Source: Actinomucor elegans
Lineage: Eukaryota; Mucoromycota; Mucoromycetes; Mucorales; Mucoraceae
DNA length: 64,000 nt
NCBI GenBank assembly: GCA_026027325.1
Contig: JAMSLZ010000016.1
Span: 1 to 64,000 of the forward strand
Direction of reading: 5' to 3'
The position numbers and the translations under genes were made by a program. Below are positions 32,290 through 43,115 of the stretch, piece after piece (positions within the stretch are counted from its first letter, which is position 1; every line of letters begins with the position of its first letter). Below the pieces are notes generated by a model. The model did no database searches and had not been told where the DNA came from. It saw only the letters and a program-made list of their open reading frames with translations.

Positions 32290-32695
32290 TAGCTATAAAG
32301 TAAATATATTATAAAGAAAAGTGATTGAATGATTTGAGCTATTTAACTGTTTTATAAGCGTACTTTACCATTTATCCATTAGTAATCCTTACTAATGTCC
32401 AAAGAGCTTTCTGGAAAGTAAGCTTACTGACAGGTATGACTGACTTGGAAAGGAATTAGCTTGATTAGAAATCATAAGGATCCATTAAAATGTATTCGAT
32501 ATCTGAATAATCTGGAAGGCTGAGTAATATGAAAAGCTGATTAGTTTAAAGGATTCAACAGCCTAAAACAATGAATTACCATTGAGAACTCTGTCAATTG
32601 TAGACCAAGCAAACGTATTTAAGACCTGCTTTTTCTAAACAACAAAACCGCTATTCATTAATTCGATATATTTACTTGTTTTTACTTATCTTTAA

Positions 32696-35668
32696 ATGGG
32701 CAAAGTTTCCTCTTCTGCTACACCATATAAATATACTTGCGCTACTTGTTTGAGGCCATTCAAAACTGTTAAAGCTAGGAGTAATCACTATAGCCATAAT
32801 CGTGATCATAGAAAACAAAGGGTCGTCCAAACGCAAGAAGCTAGCATTCCTGTCCAAGGTGAGTTAACAGATATATTACTAAAGCTTTTAATTTAACAAT
32901 ATACCTTGTTTGAAATAGAGCCTACTCCAATTGCTTACAACGTCAAATCCTCGGATCAAAACCTTTTCACCAATACGGAATTAAATAGCATCCAATTGAG
33001 AGATATTTGCGACACGTATGGTATTCCTCGAGAGGCTCAAAGAGAACTTGTCTATCTAATGCGTACCATAATCAAAAACAATGAAGAGAGCCGTAAAACC
33101 GATGGATTGGGTATGTATCTATTCAAATAGAGTTAAAAAAAAAGTACTTATCAGCTTTTATTCCCATTATATATAGGTTACCTACCATCCACTCTCATGT
33201 TCCCTGATACCTTGGATCGTACTCTTAAAGCAAAAACCAATATTCAATGTCATTTTCATGATGTCTGCGTCAATGGTTGCATGCTGTTTGAAAAGGAAGA
33301 TATAGAGACTATTCAATGTAAAAACCCTGCCTGTAAAGAAAATCGCTTTGATGATCATGGTAAACCTCGTCGCTCTATGAAGATGCTTCCTATTGGTGAA
33401 CAAGTCGCTCAAATGCTTGCGAATGCAAAGACAAGAGACTTGATGAAATACCGCTACAACTATAAATCAACTGACGGTGAATATAAAGATTACTTTGATG
33501 GTGCAGCATACAAGTACTTTAAGGATAATAGCATTCTGTTTTCCGGTGAAGATGATGTCGCAATGGTTCTTTTTGTCGATGGTTTCTGTACTAGCAAGAA
33601 TCATAAAGGGGACAAGTTAACAATCATCCATCTCTTGAATATGAACATTCCCCCAGAATACCGCTACCAAGACGAATACATGCTTCAATTGGCGATCTTG
33701 CCAGGTCCAAACTACCCAAAGTACATGCATACCTTTTTAAAGCCTATTATTGATGAGTTTCATGCTCTGTCTACCAAAGGCATGCTTGTACAAAAGGATG
33801 GTGTAATTGTTTGTCAAGCTAAAGTCAACTTGGTGATGGCTACTGGTGATCTTCCTGCTGCAGCTGAGCTTGCAAATCATATTGGTCATATGGCTACGTT
33901 TGGTTGCCGTATTTGTCGTGTCCAAGCTGAACGTCATGATTATCATAATTGTTTTTTAACGATCGACAATGAGATCAGAAGCAGAAACGATTTCATTTCC
34001 CCAGATGCAGCGAATGTAAGTACTATAATCAGCATTAATCTTTACAAGTTTTTAACATTTCTTTTTCTTTTTACCTCATAGAGCTACAGTATCAAGTCTG
34101 CAACACCATTTGCAATACTTCCCAGTTTTACTGGCGCTACTTTTTTTGGTTTAGACGAAATGCATCTTCTCGGACAAGGTATCGCTCAACACGTATTCAA
34201 TATGCTGACAGTCGACATGGGTAAAGAGTACAATGCAGCAAGAAAAACTCGATATAAGCCCAATGAAGATGAATTGAGTGATGCCCGATTGAAGTCTGCT
34301 GATGAATGGCCGTATACTTTCTATATTCCAAAATTATCGCTCATCAAAATTGGTAAACTTGTTGAAGCTTCTAGAGCCACTGTACCGACATCCTTTTCAT
34401 CCAAATGGGAAGATCCAATTATCAAGAGTGGTGGCAAACGTGCTGTTGACTGGATTGATATTTTCTTATATATGATTCCCACCTTGTTCGTTCCTGAATT
34501 GATTCAAGAATCCGCTAAGAAACCATTGATTCATCTGACAAAAGCTGTCGCATTGGCTCTTAAATGGGAACTTTCTATTGAAGACCTTATTCTGATGGAA
34601 AGGTAAATATATTTTTTTTGTACTCATAAATCTAGTTTACTTACATACTTTCCAAAGATATATCAAAGAATGGCAAGAATTTTTGTTGGCAGAAATCAAG
34701 GCAAAGCGTATTCATTCCGGTGTATTCAAGCCTGTTCAACACTACCTTTCGCATATAGTCTATATGATCAAACAACAAGGTGTGTTGAGAGCATATTCCG
34801 CCCGATCAATGGAAAGAAGCATCGGAAAATACAAAAAGCTCATCAAGTCAAAGGTTGATGCTGGCGCAAACGCTGGTAATATCTTGGAAAGACTCATAAC
34901 GCGTAATCATATAAACAGCCAGACTTGGGATGTTCATACTGAGCTTGACCTGATCACTCCTCGAAAATACAGCGAATCCACTTTCAGGAATAACCCTTCT
35001 GGTGATGCTAGTGATCCACAATTATGGGCTCCCTTTAGTAATATTTCAGTGGATACTCTTCCCTTTGGTGTCTCCACTCAAACTTTTTTGAAGGCGCTAT
35101 TGCATTACTATCGCCGTACTGAAGCAAATGGTGTAAATATTGCTGAAATTGATTCGTTGAATAGTATTTCCATCGCTGGTCGTGCCTGGGCATATGGCAA
35201 TGTATATACGTCTACCATGTATAAAAGCCATATAAATGAATATCGTCGAGGAAACAATTACGTGATGATCACTGCCAGCTACTTGAAGTAAGTAATTAGC
35301 TCAAGAACAAAAACCTCTTTGATTAACCAACCTTTGTTAATAGTCGAAATAATTCCATTCGTGAAAGCTGGTTCATTGGTTCTATCGTTTTCTTTTTCGA
35401 GCATTCATTCAATGGTAGACCACAGTATTTGGCTTTGGTTGATTTAGCGAAAAAGAATGCAACTACCAAATATGACAAGACTATTGCTTTGGTTGAGCTG
35501 CACAGTAGCGGTGCACACAGTTACGCTGTCTGTCGGTTTGAAGATATTGTTGCCAGTGTAGGTCTTGTGCGTTCAAGTGAATCTAATGAGAAAGAGTTCA
35601 AGATCATCTCTCATCATATATTTAAACAAGATCTAGAGCAAAATGCTGGCATATTAAGTCGTTTGTAA
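32696..35668 (+). CDS. CACTA/EnSpm transposase (tnp2 family), six exons
   Basis: Splice sites define exons 32696-32858, 32919-33110, 33177-34015, 34082-34602, 34658-35287 and 35344-35668. Each join has GT-AG ends and keeps the frame. The sum is 2670 nt, that is 889 residues plus the stop. The N-terminal zinc finger is of the form YTCATCLRPF...HYSHNRDHR. The central tnp2 signature is ILFSGEDDVAMVLFVDGFCTS, then LNMNIPPEYRY, LPGPNYPKYMHTFLKPIIDE, ATGDLPAAAELANHIGH and GCRICR. A FFGLDEMHLLGQG block follows. Introns are 55-67 nt. No stop or frameshift was seen, so the element may be autonomous. It cuts and pastes by recognising the CACTA TIRs. Confidence 0.9.
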
Positions 35669-37307
35669 ATAGCATGAAGACAAGAGCAAAAAGCGTTTTA
35701 TTTTGAAATAAAATTGTTCTCTGAATTGATTATGTATTTAAACCACCGAAAATAATATAAAGCTTCCCTCCAAAAGGACTTCATCATAATATAGCAAAAG
35801 TAAAATAGGTATTTACACTTTCTGTAGTAGATATAAACTATAGATAATTTAACTCGTTTTTATATATCATGTTATTAATTCGAGAGAAAGGTATTAGCAA
35901 TCTTGCAACAGAATGTAAAAACATTTCTTAATCAAAATTTAACCCATTTCCCTGATGTTTAAGAAATTATTTCATAATATCAGAAATATAGAACCAGGAT
36001 AACCCAAGTTATACAGTTCTATATTCATCATTCAATAATGTTAATTGACTATTTAGTTGCTCCAGTTAATCTTTAAAACCAAATGTAAAATATGATTAAT
36101 GCTCTTGTTTATCTTTATAGTAAAATTAGTTTATTATCAAGCAATGCGGATTAATTTTCCAACAGACAGCAAAAATGTTCATCGATTGTAGTTTTCTAGC
36201 ACCTAAAAAAACGTGCATGTTTTTGAAGCTTTCGATCGTCATTAAGAATTCTATCATAATCATCAATTACTCGAAAGTCCAAAAACGAACGCGTTTTTTT
36301 GTAGTTTGAGAAGTGGATATATGATTTTGACAATAAATCATCTAGTTAAATAACCGCCTAGCAATAATGACTAAGATTACTGGCAATTAATAATCGCTAC
36401 TTGACCTATTTTTTTTTTACACAATAATTTATCTCTTTTTTTACGCAATATATTTCTTTTTTTTTTACGCAATGTATTTCTTTTTTTTTACGCAATGTAT
36501 TTCTTTTTTTTTTTAACGCAATGTATTTTCTTTTTTTCTTTCTTTCTTTCTTTATTCTATAATTTTACTAAACATAAAATTGAGTAAATTAGACACTTAA
36601 TGGCAGCTCATTCTTAATGTCATTCAGCATTTTAAATACACAGCTATTAGCCAAAGGCTAAATCACGGCAATGAAAGTGCTCAGCTTATTAAATGGAACT
36701 AGCGATTCGTTCTTGTTTCCAAAAGAGTAATTTACAAGAGAATTTTTTGCAACCTGACCTGTATAAGAGACTTTTCAACGAATAATAAACGCATTTGAAA
36801 GACAATTGTTCAACATTATTTTTGACAAACGTTGAAATTAAACGTTTCTAGGAATTTACATAAAAGATCGTTGAAACGAAAAGCAGAGTTCATTTTAGTA
36901 AATAAAATAAACGAGGATTATGTTGTTGCGTACAAGCATCAGAATTTCATGTACTCATTTATAAGAAGTTTGCAAGATTTGGCTTTCATCGGCAAAAGAC
37001 AAGAATACATAAAAATTGTTTGCAAATAAAATGGAGTTCAGGCTTTTCTTTCTTATTGTCAATTTATGTTATAATATTGACTAAACCCATAACATTATTG
37101 TCTGCTTTCCACTAATATTAGGAGTAACCACTAATAAATGAGCAAAGCACTGTTAATTGCGCAGCCATAGAAAATAATTGCTCTAATTTCATTGGTTCGC
37201 AGATTATTATTAGTAGGTAAATCTATAGTATTAGTAGGTAAATGATAATAAAATCGTCGTTTTACCACATAATATTATGGGTAGCACACAATATTTTCGC
37301 CATAGTG
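35669..37307. other. Non-coding right part of the CACTA element
   Basis: AT-rich 3' flank without a recognisable gene. It contains a tandem array of about 24-bp units (a T-run followed by ACGCAATGTATTTC), at least four copies, near 36412-36535. The sub-terminal TAATATTA-type motifs start near 37070. Confidence 0.55.
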
Positions 37308-37397
37308 TTTTGCACCTCATGTTTGGAGCCAAAGATCGCCACATCGTCGGCAAACAGAAGACAGTTAATGGCCACAGCCTCAGCAGATCCAGGAGGA
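37308..37397 (-). pseudogene. LINE ORF2 RT fragment at the broken 5' end of copy L0
   Basis: Encodes SADAVAINCLLFADDVAIFGS-like sequence; the FADD catalytic motif of the RT lies at about 37340. The frame stops at CCAGGAGGA, where the next LINE's 3' end begins. Confidence 0.8.
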
Positions 37398-37810
37398 GGG
37401 GATGTAGCTCAGTTTAAAGATTTTGTTTATTGATAGTATTCTATATGCATTCGCTCTATGGAGCATTTAGTTGCAATACCAGGAGCAAAGCAGCAAAAAG
37501 TCTATATTATAGGTTGTACAATAAATCCTAAGCTCCTAATGGAGGTTTAGACCAAACTATAAAAAGACAACAAAAAACTACGGGAAAGAAAAGAAGAACA
37601 TAAAAAAGATGAAAGATGAGAAGCAGCAGAAGATTGGGGGTGGGAACTGTTCACATGGGGAACACCTCGACAGACACACCGCAGCCAAACCAAAAGACAT
37701 ACACCAACATCCGGGAATCCACAAAAAAAGCAAGAAAAAAAGGAGAGAACTAAGAAGCAAAAGCAAACAGCGTTGGAAAGGGTACTAGGACCAGAAGAAA
37801 AGAAAGATCA

Positions 37811-37845
<35 letters not shown>

Positions 37846-37881
37846 CGACCAAAGCGGCGAGCGAGAGAAAAAACGGGGGAA
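37398..37881 (-). other. 3' UTR of the ORF1-only LINE
   Basis: Holds the conserved 3' terminus and, near the stop codon, a (GA)n run at about 37808-37836. The matching region of copy 2 (near 51333-51350) has a shorter, interrupted run, so this microsatellite is changing length. Confidence 0.65.
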
Positions 37882-38898
37882 TTACTCGGTCATCATCTCC
37901 GCTTCTTCCACTTGAGAGACAGTCGGAGAGGGGACGCGAGACAACAGAGACGCAGTTTCCTTGTCATGATGAAGGAGATAGCTTAGATAGCACAAGCGCT
38001 GTTTCCTTGCTAACCTCTTTTCATCAGAGGGTGGACTTGAGGAGGAGCTGGTGGGACCAGGAGGAGAAGAAGCAGAGCGGGCAGCGAGTTCTTCAGCCAA
38101 AATGGAATCGAATTGCTTTTGGTTTATTCGCTCTTTTTCAAGAAACGAACGAGCAACAGAGACACGAAGAGGACGACGGACAAACGAGACAGCACGGAGA
38201 CAACGAAGGTTTTCAACCTCGCGAGCCTTTTGGACTCGCAAGTCACCAGAAAGAGAAGCAAACTTGGGATCCTTGAGGTTGGCAGGGTCGTAAGGATCAA
38301 AATCCAGGCAAGGGGAACCACCACGGCCATTGGCATGCATAGCTGTAGTAAATTCTAGTGTATAGTCGTTATGCAACAGGAACGAAACAACACGACTTGT
38401 AGGATATTGTATATCCAGAATGCGAGAGTTGTTCAAGCCAATGGCCTGAAGGGACTGACGCAGTTCTTTCAACGGACGGCGAACAGAGGTAGAGTAGTAC
38501 ACAAACTGATATCCTGGAGGGATACCAGTGTTAGGGCCAAAGAGGCGAGCAATTGTGGCGGCAGCACGGCGAGGTGGTGGAAGCAAAGTCTTCTTTTTTG
38601 GTTTCTTGCTGCACACATTGGTGGCAGCAACAGAAGCATAGCTAGCTGTTGACTTACCAACAACAGCAGCACCAGAAGAAGGAAGAGGAAGAGTAACAGC
38701 CTTGGCGGTGATTTTAGCCTTTTTAGGGGCCAAAAGAGAGGCAACTTGAGCTTCGAGAGCTCGGCGAGCAGATTCAGATTCTGCAAGAGCCTTTTGCAGT
38801 CGAAAGATTTCGCTATAAGCGTCTTCAAGTCGACTCAAACGCTGATTGACCTCTTGCATGAATGGTTGTAATGCTGATTGATCAACAATACCGGTCAT
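37882..38898 (-). CDS. Gag-like ORF1 protein of the ORF1-only LINE, copy 1
   Basis: 338 residues from the first ATG (38898, MTGIVDQSALQPFMQEVNQR). The open frame extends upstream to 39249 without an ATG. Coiled coil (LSRLEDAYSEIFRLQKAL) with heptads, then a core aligned with the autonomous ORF1: PPGYQFVYYSTSVRRPLKEL against PQGFTYVYLGRSRKLDRTEV, then FDPYDPANLKDPKFASLSGD against FDPLNPAHLADPKYASLSAN, then SFVRRPLRVSVARSFLEKE. The extra Ser/Pro-rich and acidic C-terminal tail is specific to this family. Likely an RNA-binding, RNP-forming protein. Neighbouring autonomous LINEs would have to supply the RT. Confidence 0.85.
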   Translation of the reverse strand: MTGIVDQSALQPFMQEVNQRLSRLEDAYSEIFRLQKALAESESARRALEAQVASLLAPKKAKITAKAVTLPLPSSGAAVVGKSTASYASVAATNVCSKKPKKKTLLPPPRRAAATIARLFGPNTGIPPGYQFVYYSTSVRRPLKELRQSLQAIGLNNSRILDIQYPTSRVVSFLLHNDYTLEFTTAMHANGRGGSPCLDFDPYDPANLKDPKFASLSGDLRVQKAREVENLRCLRAVSFVRRPLRVSVARSFLEKERINQKQFDSILAEELAARSASSPPGPTSSSSSPPSDEKRLARKQRLCYLSYLLHHDKETASLLSRVPSPTVSQVEEAEMMTE

Positions 38899-39716
38899 TT
38901 TGGTGGTAGTGGGAGCAGTAGCTGGTGAAAAATCCAAACTGAAGGCTGGTGGTGTCTGTAGTTTGGTTGGCTTGAGGTGTGAGTAGCTGGTCGACGTTTT
39001 TTTAAGTGAAAATAAATCGGCTTGAAAAAGAGGTGGTGAAAGCGATGAAAACTGCCTTTTAACACCCAATGAAAAAAATTCAGCGTGCTTTTGGGGCGGA
39101 GAGGAAGGTTCTGACAAAGTTTGCACTTGATCGGAAGAGATGATGTTGCGATCTTGCTTCGTAATGTTTTCACAATGGAGAGATGGCGAAATCGGACAAA
39201 TGTGTTCAGAATTTGACGAGATTTTGTCAGATGAAGGAGATGAAGACACAGAAATGTTGGCCAGTACTGTTTTGATAGATTGGTTATTAGTTTTGCTGAG
39301 GTTAGTCGTGTTTAAACTGCTTAAAAAATTTTTTCACTACAACAAGTGTAGAAAAATTTGGTTAGCGGAAGAAGAGTGGGGATGTAGCGGGGATGTAGCT
39401 CAGTTTAAAGATTATATTTTATTTATAAGTAGTTATATGGGCAAACTCTATAGAGCATCTAGCCTAGCTATATGAAAAGTGTTTAAAATAAACATAGAAA
39501 AAAGTATAAAAAACCCTGAGACCCACAAGGGAGAAAAAGGTTGAAGACAAGAGAGAGAACCAGTAGATTATTGCAGCTCTGAGTGATCCAAAAGGCAAGC
39601 CAACAGCTGGGAACTTTGATAATCACTTACCACCGTGGCTGCGCAGTTGAAAGACAAACAGGCTGGTTCATCAATAGAGCAGAGAGAAAGAGAGGCGCAA
39701 TAAACCAAGGAGAGGT

Positions 39717-42700
39717 TTATGTGGTAGGAGTGGCAGCAAACCAAGCATCGCCTGGATCCGGATCATGAACAAGTGTGGCAAGAGGATGACACAGCGTGTC
39801 AATCACATAGAGTAGTTCAAGAAGAGCAGGCCAGAAAGTAGGTGGACCAGCAGAGGCTTTGGTAGGCAAGCAATTGAGAGCATGATCGATGGCATTGACA
39901 TCCGGAGGAGTATCAGGCAGTTGAGAAAACAAGCTTGGATCAATACCGCGGCAATCAAAGACAAAATGGTCTCGAGAGAGTCGGGAGCCAGAGAAACAGG
40001 GACACAGTTCATCACGGTTGGTGAACCTACCAAGACGCCATCGAACCAACCGACTACGTGCAGTGCGAGTCATTGGAAGATACAAGATTGGATCAGGCCG
40101 AGAAGTACATGGTCGACAAGCACGCAAGAGAACAGATCTACCAGATGTAGCAGCAGCAGCCATTTGGTCATCAAACAAGTTTTGCCAGCATTGTGAAAAC
40201 CAAGAGCGGAGACGCGAGACTGTTGGAACCGGATTAGGGAGCGCAAGGTACATGGAATTGCATTTTAAAAGCTTTTCCAGCCGAGTATACGGGATACCAG
40301 AATCACCTGAATTCAGCATGGACACCAGGCAGTCATCAGGAAGCCACTGAGAGCGCAGAGCATACTTGGTCACAAGAACATTATAACGGTGCTTCATCGA
40401 AGGGATACAAGTCAGATGCTTTGCAACATTGAACCAGCGAGAGCCAACGAACATACCAACAAGACGATTCTGGAGCTGATCCAGGGCAGTAAAGTCAGTA
40501 GCGGACAGTCGAGAGATGGCAAGCCCATATTCGAACTTGGGTCGAATAAAGGCTGTATACAACCGAGCACAGAGCAACAGAGAAAAGCCATTCCGGTTCA
40601 CACCGACAGAGTTCAAGAGAGCCATGGTCTTGATAGCACCACCAGATCGTTTTGCCAGAATACCGGGACCAAAGAGACCTTTCTTGTTGAAGGGCATGCC
40701 AAGATAAGTGAACTCATCAACAGATGGTAGAGCAACCCCATAAAGAGTCAGTCTAAAATTTGTTGAAGTGGAAGATGTCACAGAAGGAGCGTTCAGAACA
40801 GCACACTTGGTAGGATTCCAGCGGTAACCGAGAGATTTTGAATGGTCAGCCGCCAAATCAAGCATTTCTTGCACCTCATATTTCGAGCCAAAGATTGCCA
40901 CATCATCAGCAAACAAGAGGCAGTTGACAGGAACAGAGCTCATGGTACCAGGTGGAGACACTTTACTTGCAGTAGCAGAGGCAGTTGAGCGCAGTAAACC
41001 AGGCAGAGAGTTAATGTACAAGGAGTACAGGTGTGGACTTAACACCGAGCCTTGGAGAACCCCAGTAGCAGGCGCAAATGCAGCCGAAGAATGGTTGTTG
41101 ATTAATACTGAGATAGAAACATCGTCAAACAAGTTGACTAGCAAACCAAGAACAGCACGAGGCAAAGAAGAGTTGGCAAGAGCATCCCAAATAACGCGTC
41201 GATCCACAGTATCATATGCAGCTTTGATATCCAAGAAAGCCACCACAGGATAGTGATGGTGAGCCAAGAAGTAATCATGCATCAAGTCATGCAAGCAGAG
41301 GGCTTGATCCAGAGGACTACGCTGAGGACGGAAACCACCTTGTGCAAGATCCAAAGCCGGAGAGTGCTCATACAGACATGAAGATAACGATATCTCAAAG
41401 AGTTTTCGCATAACAGAGGTCAAGGAGATGGGTCTATAGTTGGCTGGATCATCTGCATCACCTTTCTTGAAGATCGGAAATACTTGAGCCTGACGCCAGA
41501 TCAACGGTGTATAACTCCATTGGAAGCATACCAGAAACAGCAGAGAGAGTACAGGAGCCAGAAGTTCAGCAACAGCTTTGAGCATTTCAGCCTTGATATG
41601 ATCCGGACCAGGAGCTTTGCGATTTGGAAGCTTCTTGATGTGAAAGACCAATTCCTCCACGGAGAACAAGCTATCGGCAACCTCATCATCAACCATGTAT
41701 GGTGTTTCAAGAGCAAAGTCAGAATCAAAAGAAGGTCGAGAAGCAGCAGCCAACAGAGAACCATCATATACGGAAGCCAAGTGACTAGCCATTGTATCCA
41801 CAGAGGCTTGGGGACCATCTGGGTGGCTATAGGTAGCAGTGGACTCTTTGCGACGCTTGAGACGAGCAATAGTTGCAGTGGCTTTGGCGAAATCCTTTTC
41901 CAGAGAAGTACAAAAGTTTTTCCAGGATAACCTTTTGGCAGCAGCAACAGCACGACGAAACGACTTGTGGGCTTGCAAATACACATTCCACCAGTAGGCC
42001 TTGTCAACACCAATAGAGTATCGCCAACGACAATACAGACGATCGCGTTCTTGGGCAGCAGCTTCTAGATCAGTAGTCCAGTACTTCTTCCAATGACCAG
42101 GACGGGGAGCCTTAGACCCAATGGATTCATCCATCGCCTGATAGAGACACTCATTCAGAGATGCATTGAGTGAATCTATAGATGGACGACTATCCGGAGG
42201 AGAACCAACCAGACCAGCCAGAGTATCCTTCAAGGGAGCAACCAGACACCGAAACCGAGAATGGAACAGAGCCAAAGGCTCAGACTCAGCCAGCCGGCTG
42301 AGGTTCCATGTCCTACGAGGAGCCAGCACCGAAGAGTCACCTACACCAGAAGAGCCACCAGAAACAGCAATGTACTCGAACCTCAACTGCAGCAAACGAT
42401 GATCAGAGCCCAAAGATAGATCGGATGCCACAGAAAGAGAAGGAGACACCATACCAGAACCACCAATGTTGGTCAAGAACAAGTCAATGATACTGCTCGC
42501 CACAGCACCATTTCTAAAGGTACAGTATGTATCAATACCATACGCCAAGGAAGCATTCAACACTGAGAGATTGCGTTCTTCAATCCAAGGAAGCAGAGCT
42601 AGACCACGAGGATTTGTTGCAGAATCACCAGTAACATCACCAAGGCGTGCATTAAAGTCACCGCAGATAATAGTATCAGAGTGAAGAGGCAGTGAATTGA

Positions 42701-43115
42701 GTGAAGATAGCACCAGATCACGAGAGAGACTGGGTGGAAAGTAGACACAATGCACATTGACTTTGTCAACCTTGATCGACAGAGTATATGCATTGTAAGA
42801 CGGAAGTTGAGAGACAGTAAAAGGACATTGAGGAGAGATGAGAGCAGTGACACCACCTGAGCCACGTCCATTGGCATTAGTGACAGTTTGACCGTACAGA
42901 TGATATTGAGACCAATCGGTAGGGATCAACCCAGAGGTAAGCCAAGTTTCAGTAATCAAGAGGATATCACAAGAGAGAGCATGAGAGAGTACATCGTGGA
43001 TGGTAGTGACCCGAAGACCATTGGCATTCCACAATGCAATAGAGAAGGAGCGGACAGGATTGTTCAAAGGAGTGACAGGAGTAGCAGAAATGAAAGGAGG
43101 GACTGAAGATGTCAT
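39717..43115 (-). CDS. LINE ORF2: endonuclease-reverse transcriptase
   Basis: 1132 residues. The start ATG shares one base with the ORF1 stop (TAATG at 43113-43117), suggesting termination-reinitiation. The N-terminal APE-type endonuclease has ALWNANGLR, LLITETWL, GDFNA (about residue 152) and GSDHR (about 236). The RT has NRKAPGPDHIKAEM, FKKGDADDPANYRPISLTS, QGGFRPQRSPLDQAL, FLDIKAAYDTVDR, GVLQGSVLSPHLYSLYIN, the FADD active site and YLGMPF. The C-terminal cysteine motif is ELCPCFSGSRLSRDHFVFDC. All motifs are intact and the frame is unbroken, so this copy could still supply RT in trans. The ortholog at 55230 differs by few residues. Confidence 0.95.
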   Translation of the reverse strand: MTSSVPPFISATPVTPLNNPVRSFSIALWNANGLRVTTIHDVLSHALSCDILLITETWLTSGLIPTDWSQYHLYGQTVTNANGRGSGGVTALISPQCPFTVSQLPSYNAYTLSIKVDKVNVHCVYFPPSLSRDLVLSSLNSLPLHSDTIICGDFNARLGDVTGDSATNPRGLALLPWIEERNLSVLNASLAYGIDTYCTFRNGAVASSIIDLFLTNIGGSGMVSPSLSVASDLSLGSDHRLLQLRFEYIAVSGGSSGVGDSSVLAPRRTWNLSRLAESEPLALFHSRFRCLVAPLKDTLAGLVGSPPDSRPSIDSLNASLNECLYQAMDESIGSKAPRPGHWKKYWTTDLEAAAQERDRLYCRWRYSIGVDKAYWWNVYLQAHKSFRRAVAAAKRLSWKNFCTSLEKDFAKATATIARLKRRKESTATYSHPDGPQASVDTMASHLASVYDGSLLAAASRPSFDSDFALETPYMVDDEVADSLFSVEELVFHIKKLPNRKAPGPDHIKAEMLKAVAELLAPVLSLLFLVCFQWSYTPLIWRQAQVFPIFKKGDADDPANYRPISLTSVMRKLFEISLSSCLYEHSPALDLAQGGFRPQRSPLDQALCLHDLMHDYFLAHHHYPVVAFLDIKAAYDTVDRRVIWDALANSSLPRAVLGLLVNLFDDVSISVLINNHSSAAFAPATGVLQGSVLSPHLYSLYINSLPGLLRSTASATASKVSPPGTMSSVPVNCLLFADDVAIFGSKYEVQEMLDLAADHSKSLGYRWNPTKCAVLNAPSVTSSTSTNFRLTLYGVALPSVDEFTYLGMPFNKKGLFGPGILAKRSGGAIKTMALLNSVGVNRNGFSLLLCARLYTAFIRPKFEYGLAISRLSATDFTALDQLQNRLVGMFVGSRWFNVAKHLTCIPSMKHRYNVLVTKYALRSQWLPDDCLVSMLNSGDSGIPYTRLEKLLKCNSMYLALPNPVPTVSRLRSWFSQCWQNLFDDQMAAAATSGRSVLLRACRPCTSRPDPILYLPMTRTARSRLVRWRLGRFTNRDELCPCFSGSRLSRDHFVFDCRGIDPSLFSQLPDTPPDVNAIDHALNCLPTKASAGPPTFWPALLELLYVIDTLCHPLATLVHDPDPGDAWFAATPTT

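Larger units (their letters stand above)
30708..37307 (+). mobile_element. CACTA/EnSpm DNA transposon, 6.6 kb
   Basis: Terminal inverted repeats CACTATGGCGAAAATATTG at both ends, starting with the CACTA signature. TTT is duplicated (30705-30707 and 37308-37310; a fourth T is ambiguous). Sub-terminal regions at both ends carry many copies of a TAATATTA(T/G)GGGTA motif in both orientations (30730-30960 and 37070-37290), as CACTA elements do for transposase binding. Removing the element restores LINE ORF2. It contains a six-exon transposase gene. Confidence 0.93.
20139..37397 (-). mobile_element. 5'-truncated LINE (copy L0) carrying the chromovirus and CACTA insertions
   Basis: The 3' end is at about 20139, reading GGGGATGTAGCTCAG on the plus strand directly against the 5' end of copy L1 with extra Gs between. 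The 3' UTR is 20139-20468. ORF2 pieces are 20469-21034, 30103-30707 and 37308-37397, separated by a chromovirus and a CACTA element. The 5' end is broken within the RT at about 37397 (CCAGGAGGA), and there it is joined directly to the GGGGATGTAGC 3' end of an ORF1-only LINE. Confidence 0.88.
37398..39376 (-). mobile_element. ORF1-only LINE, copy 1 (about 1.98 kb)
   Basis: 3' end GGGGATGTAGCTCAGTTTAA (plus strand) at 37398, 3' UTR to 37881, one coding frame, 5' end at 39376 (reading CTCTTCTTCCGC on the minus strand). Copy 2 (50917-54899) has the same length once its Merlin insert is removed. It shares the 3'-terminal about 25 bp and a related ORF1 with the autonomous LINE but has no ORF2 and no sign of one. 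Constant length and ends argue for a bona fide non-autonomous family, not a random deletion. Confidence 0.85.

Noticed and set aside
36412..36560. T-rich tandem repeat as a centromere-like satellite
   Set aside because: Only about four short units, confined to the non-coding tail of the CACTA element.
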